This document shows positions 5,949 to 6,582 of a stretch of 6,582 nucleotides of DNA, one piece after another. How positions within the stretch are numbered: the first letter of the stretch is position 1; every line of letters begins with the position of its first letter. The DNA comes from Pseudonocardiales bacterium (GTDB lineage: Bacteria; Actinomycetota; Actinomycetes; Mycobacteriales; Pseudonocardiaceae): NCBI GenBank assembly GCA_025465385.1, contig JAODNG010000514.1, positions 1-6,582 of the forward strand, in the 5' to 3' direction. A program made the translations under genes and the position numbers. The notes under the pieces were generated by a model that was not told where the DNA came from, ran no database searches, and saw only the letters and a program-made list of their open reading frames with translations.

Positions 5949-5968
5949 CCGGCGTGGGTCCCCGCCGG
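5949..5968 (+). terminator. Candidate terminator after the cold-shock gene
   Basis: CCGGCG (5949-5954) pairs perfectly with CGCCGG (5963-5968) across an 8-nt loop, about 10 nt after the stop codon. A competing hairpin GGACC/GGTCC (5946-5950 / 5957-5961) overlaps it, and a second small one TCTCC/GGAGA (5983-5987 / 5994-5998) follows. No T-run is present, which is common in high-GC actinobacteria but lowers certainty. Confidence 0.4.
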
Positions 5969-6334
5969 AGCGATGTGGACGATCTCCGATCGAGGAGAGC
6001 GGCGACCCGCGAGACCAAGGATTCTCGGACAGTAGTTGTGGTTATTCGTCGATAGCACCGATCACCTGTGGCTTTCGCAATCGCAAACGCGAGTCGTCTG
6101 CGGTCATCTTCGGTTATTTGGCTGCGTTTTGTGACCATAAAGTGTCCAAACGATCACTCGTCAGGTGACCGGACCGCACTGGACGCCAAGAACCACACAA
6201 TCCCGCCTCAAGCAAAAAGGCGACATCACTGTGAGTAGTCCTGGTGACCGCGAACGTGATCATCAGTTCGGAAGAGTGCTCGATGCAGCGTCCGGAAGCT
6301 ACAGTTGCCTCAGATCGGGAATCGGCGCGCACGG

Positions 6335-6340
6335 TAGGAG
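6335..6340 (+). promoter_or_regulatory. Ribosome binding site that sets the methyltransferase start
   Basis: TAGGAG lies 7 nt before GTG 6348. The in-frame upstream GTGs at 6231 and 6165 have nothing comparable, so 6348 is chosen. Confidence 0.65.
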
Positions 6341-6347
6341 ACGACTC

Positions 6348-6582
6348 GTGACGGACAGCTCGTCCGGGGCCGGACGGACACCCCCTCCAGGCATTGATAC
6401 CACAATTCCGCAACCAGCCAGGTTCTGGGACTACATGCTCGGCGGCAGGGATAACTATCCGATAGATCGTGAGGTCGGCCAGCAGGTCCTGACGACCTTT
6501 CCCGACCTGCTCGACGCCGCGCGCGCCGACCGCGGTTTCCTTGTCCGGGTCGTCAGGTATCTGGTCGAAGACGCCGGGATAC
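6348..6582 (+). CDS. SAM-dependent methyltransferase, SAV2177/DUF574 family, N-terminal fragment
   Basis: The first 78 residues of a protein that runs off the right edge. After a short Ser/Gly/Pro-rich start comes IDTTIPQPARFWDYMLGG at about residues 16-33, then RDNYPIDREVGQQVLTTFPD and ARADRGFLVRVVRYLVEDAG. The pattern of P-x-PAR-(F/V)-(W/Y)-DY-(M/L)-LGG-(K/R)-DN-(F/Y), then a D-R-E, then an R-x-NR-like segment, is the signature of the SAV2177 (DUF574) methyltransferases that are numerous in Streptomyces, Pseudonocardiales and other actinobacteria. They have a Rossmann-type SAM-binding domain, but their natural substrates are mostly unknown. The SAM-binding glycine-rich loop lies outside the window, so activity cannot be judged. 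The start is GTG 6348, supported by its ribosome binding site and by the usual family N-terminus length. It is not linked in function to the cold-shock gene by anything visible. Confidence 0.85.
   Translation, partial: MTDSSSGAGRTPPPGIDTTIPQPARFWDYMLGGRDNYPIDREVGQQVLTTFPDLLDAARADRGFLVRVVRYLVEDAGI

Larger units (their letters stand above)
5939..6347. other. Intergenic region between cold-shock and methyltransferase genes
   Basis: It holds the candidate terminator hairpins at its left end. Around 6110-6155 there is a relatively AT-rich patch containing a TAAAGT (6138-6143) that fits the TAnnnT form of a -10 box, but no matching -35 was found at proper spacing. The plus frame of the methyltransferase is open back to 6141 but has poor codon bias there. 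No gene or RNA was recognised. Confidence 0.5.

Noticed and set aside
5821..6138. Minus-strand frame of 105 codons overlapping the cold-shock gene
   Set aside because: Its C-terminal third is antisense to csp, no Shine-Dalgarno site precedes the ATG, and no family is recognisable.
6141..6347. In-frame upstream extension of the methyltransferase (GTG 6165 or 6231)
   Set aside because: Codon use is poor, no ribosome binding site is present, and family members begin shortly before the PAR-x-(W/Y)-DY-x-LGG motif.

Overview
The window is GC-rich and uses GTG starts often. Its codon use and gene content point to an actinobacterium, most likely in the Mycobacteriales/Pseudonocardiales area. The core order (HNH endonuclease, small CtaJ-like membrane protein, DUF5130 protein, convergent pepN, divergent thioredoxin-fold protein) matches, from memory, the Mycobacterium tuberculosis block Rv2469c, Rv2468A, Rv2468c, pepN (Rv2467) and Rv2466c. 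Genus and species cannot be read from the window.

Layout. The left edge carries the N-terminus of a small-conductance mechanosensitive channel on the minus strand (196 to the edge). A 145-bp divergent spacer follows. Next comes a plus-strand group that looks like one transcription unit: an HNH endonuclease (342-995), a one-helix protein matching cytochrome aa3 oxidase subunit CtaJ (1051-1290), and a DUF5130 protein (1277-1780) whose start overlaps the end of ctaJ. In mycobacteria, proteins of the last two families are reported as accessory parts of the bcc-aa3 respiratory supercomplex. The group ends 32 bp from the convergent pepN (4395-1813). A 9-bp inverted repeat there covers both stop codons and may be a shared terminator.

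pepN is divergent from an Rv2466c-like (mycothiol-dependent nitroreductase / DsbA-type) protein (4530-5177). The 134-bp spacer holds a GGGAAG-N18-GTT element resembling SigH/SigR promoters and a perfect 10-bp palindrome at its -10 end. The protein has CPWA where the M. tuberculosis protein has CPWC, so it probably works with a single active-site cysteine.

To the right of this the conserved neighbourhood stops. A 554-bp stretch (5178-5731) has no convincing gene. It begins with a terminator-like structure and may hold a decayed minus-strand reading frame. A CspA-type cold-shock gene (5732-5935) follows, then a 412-bp spacer, then the start of a SAV2177/DUF574-family SAM-dependent methyltransferase (6348 to the edge). 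No RNA gene, insertion sequence, CRISPR array or phage gene was seen. I found no clear new defence or mobile system. The points most worth following are the respiratory accessory pair, the CPWA thiol protein with its stress-type promoter, and the gene-poor right-hand region.
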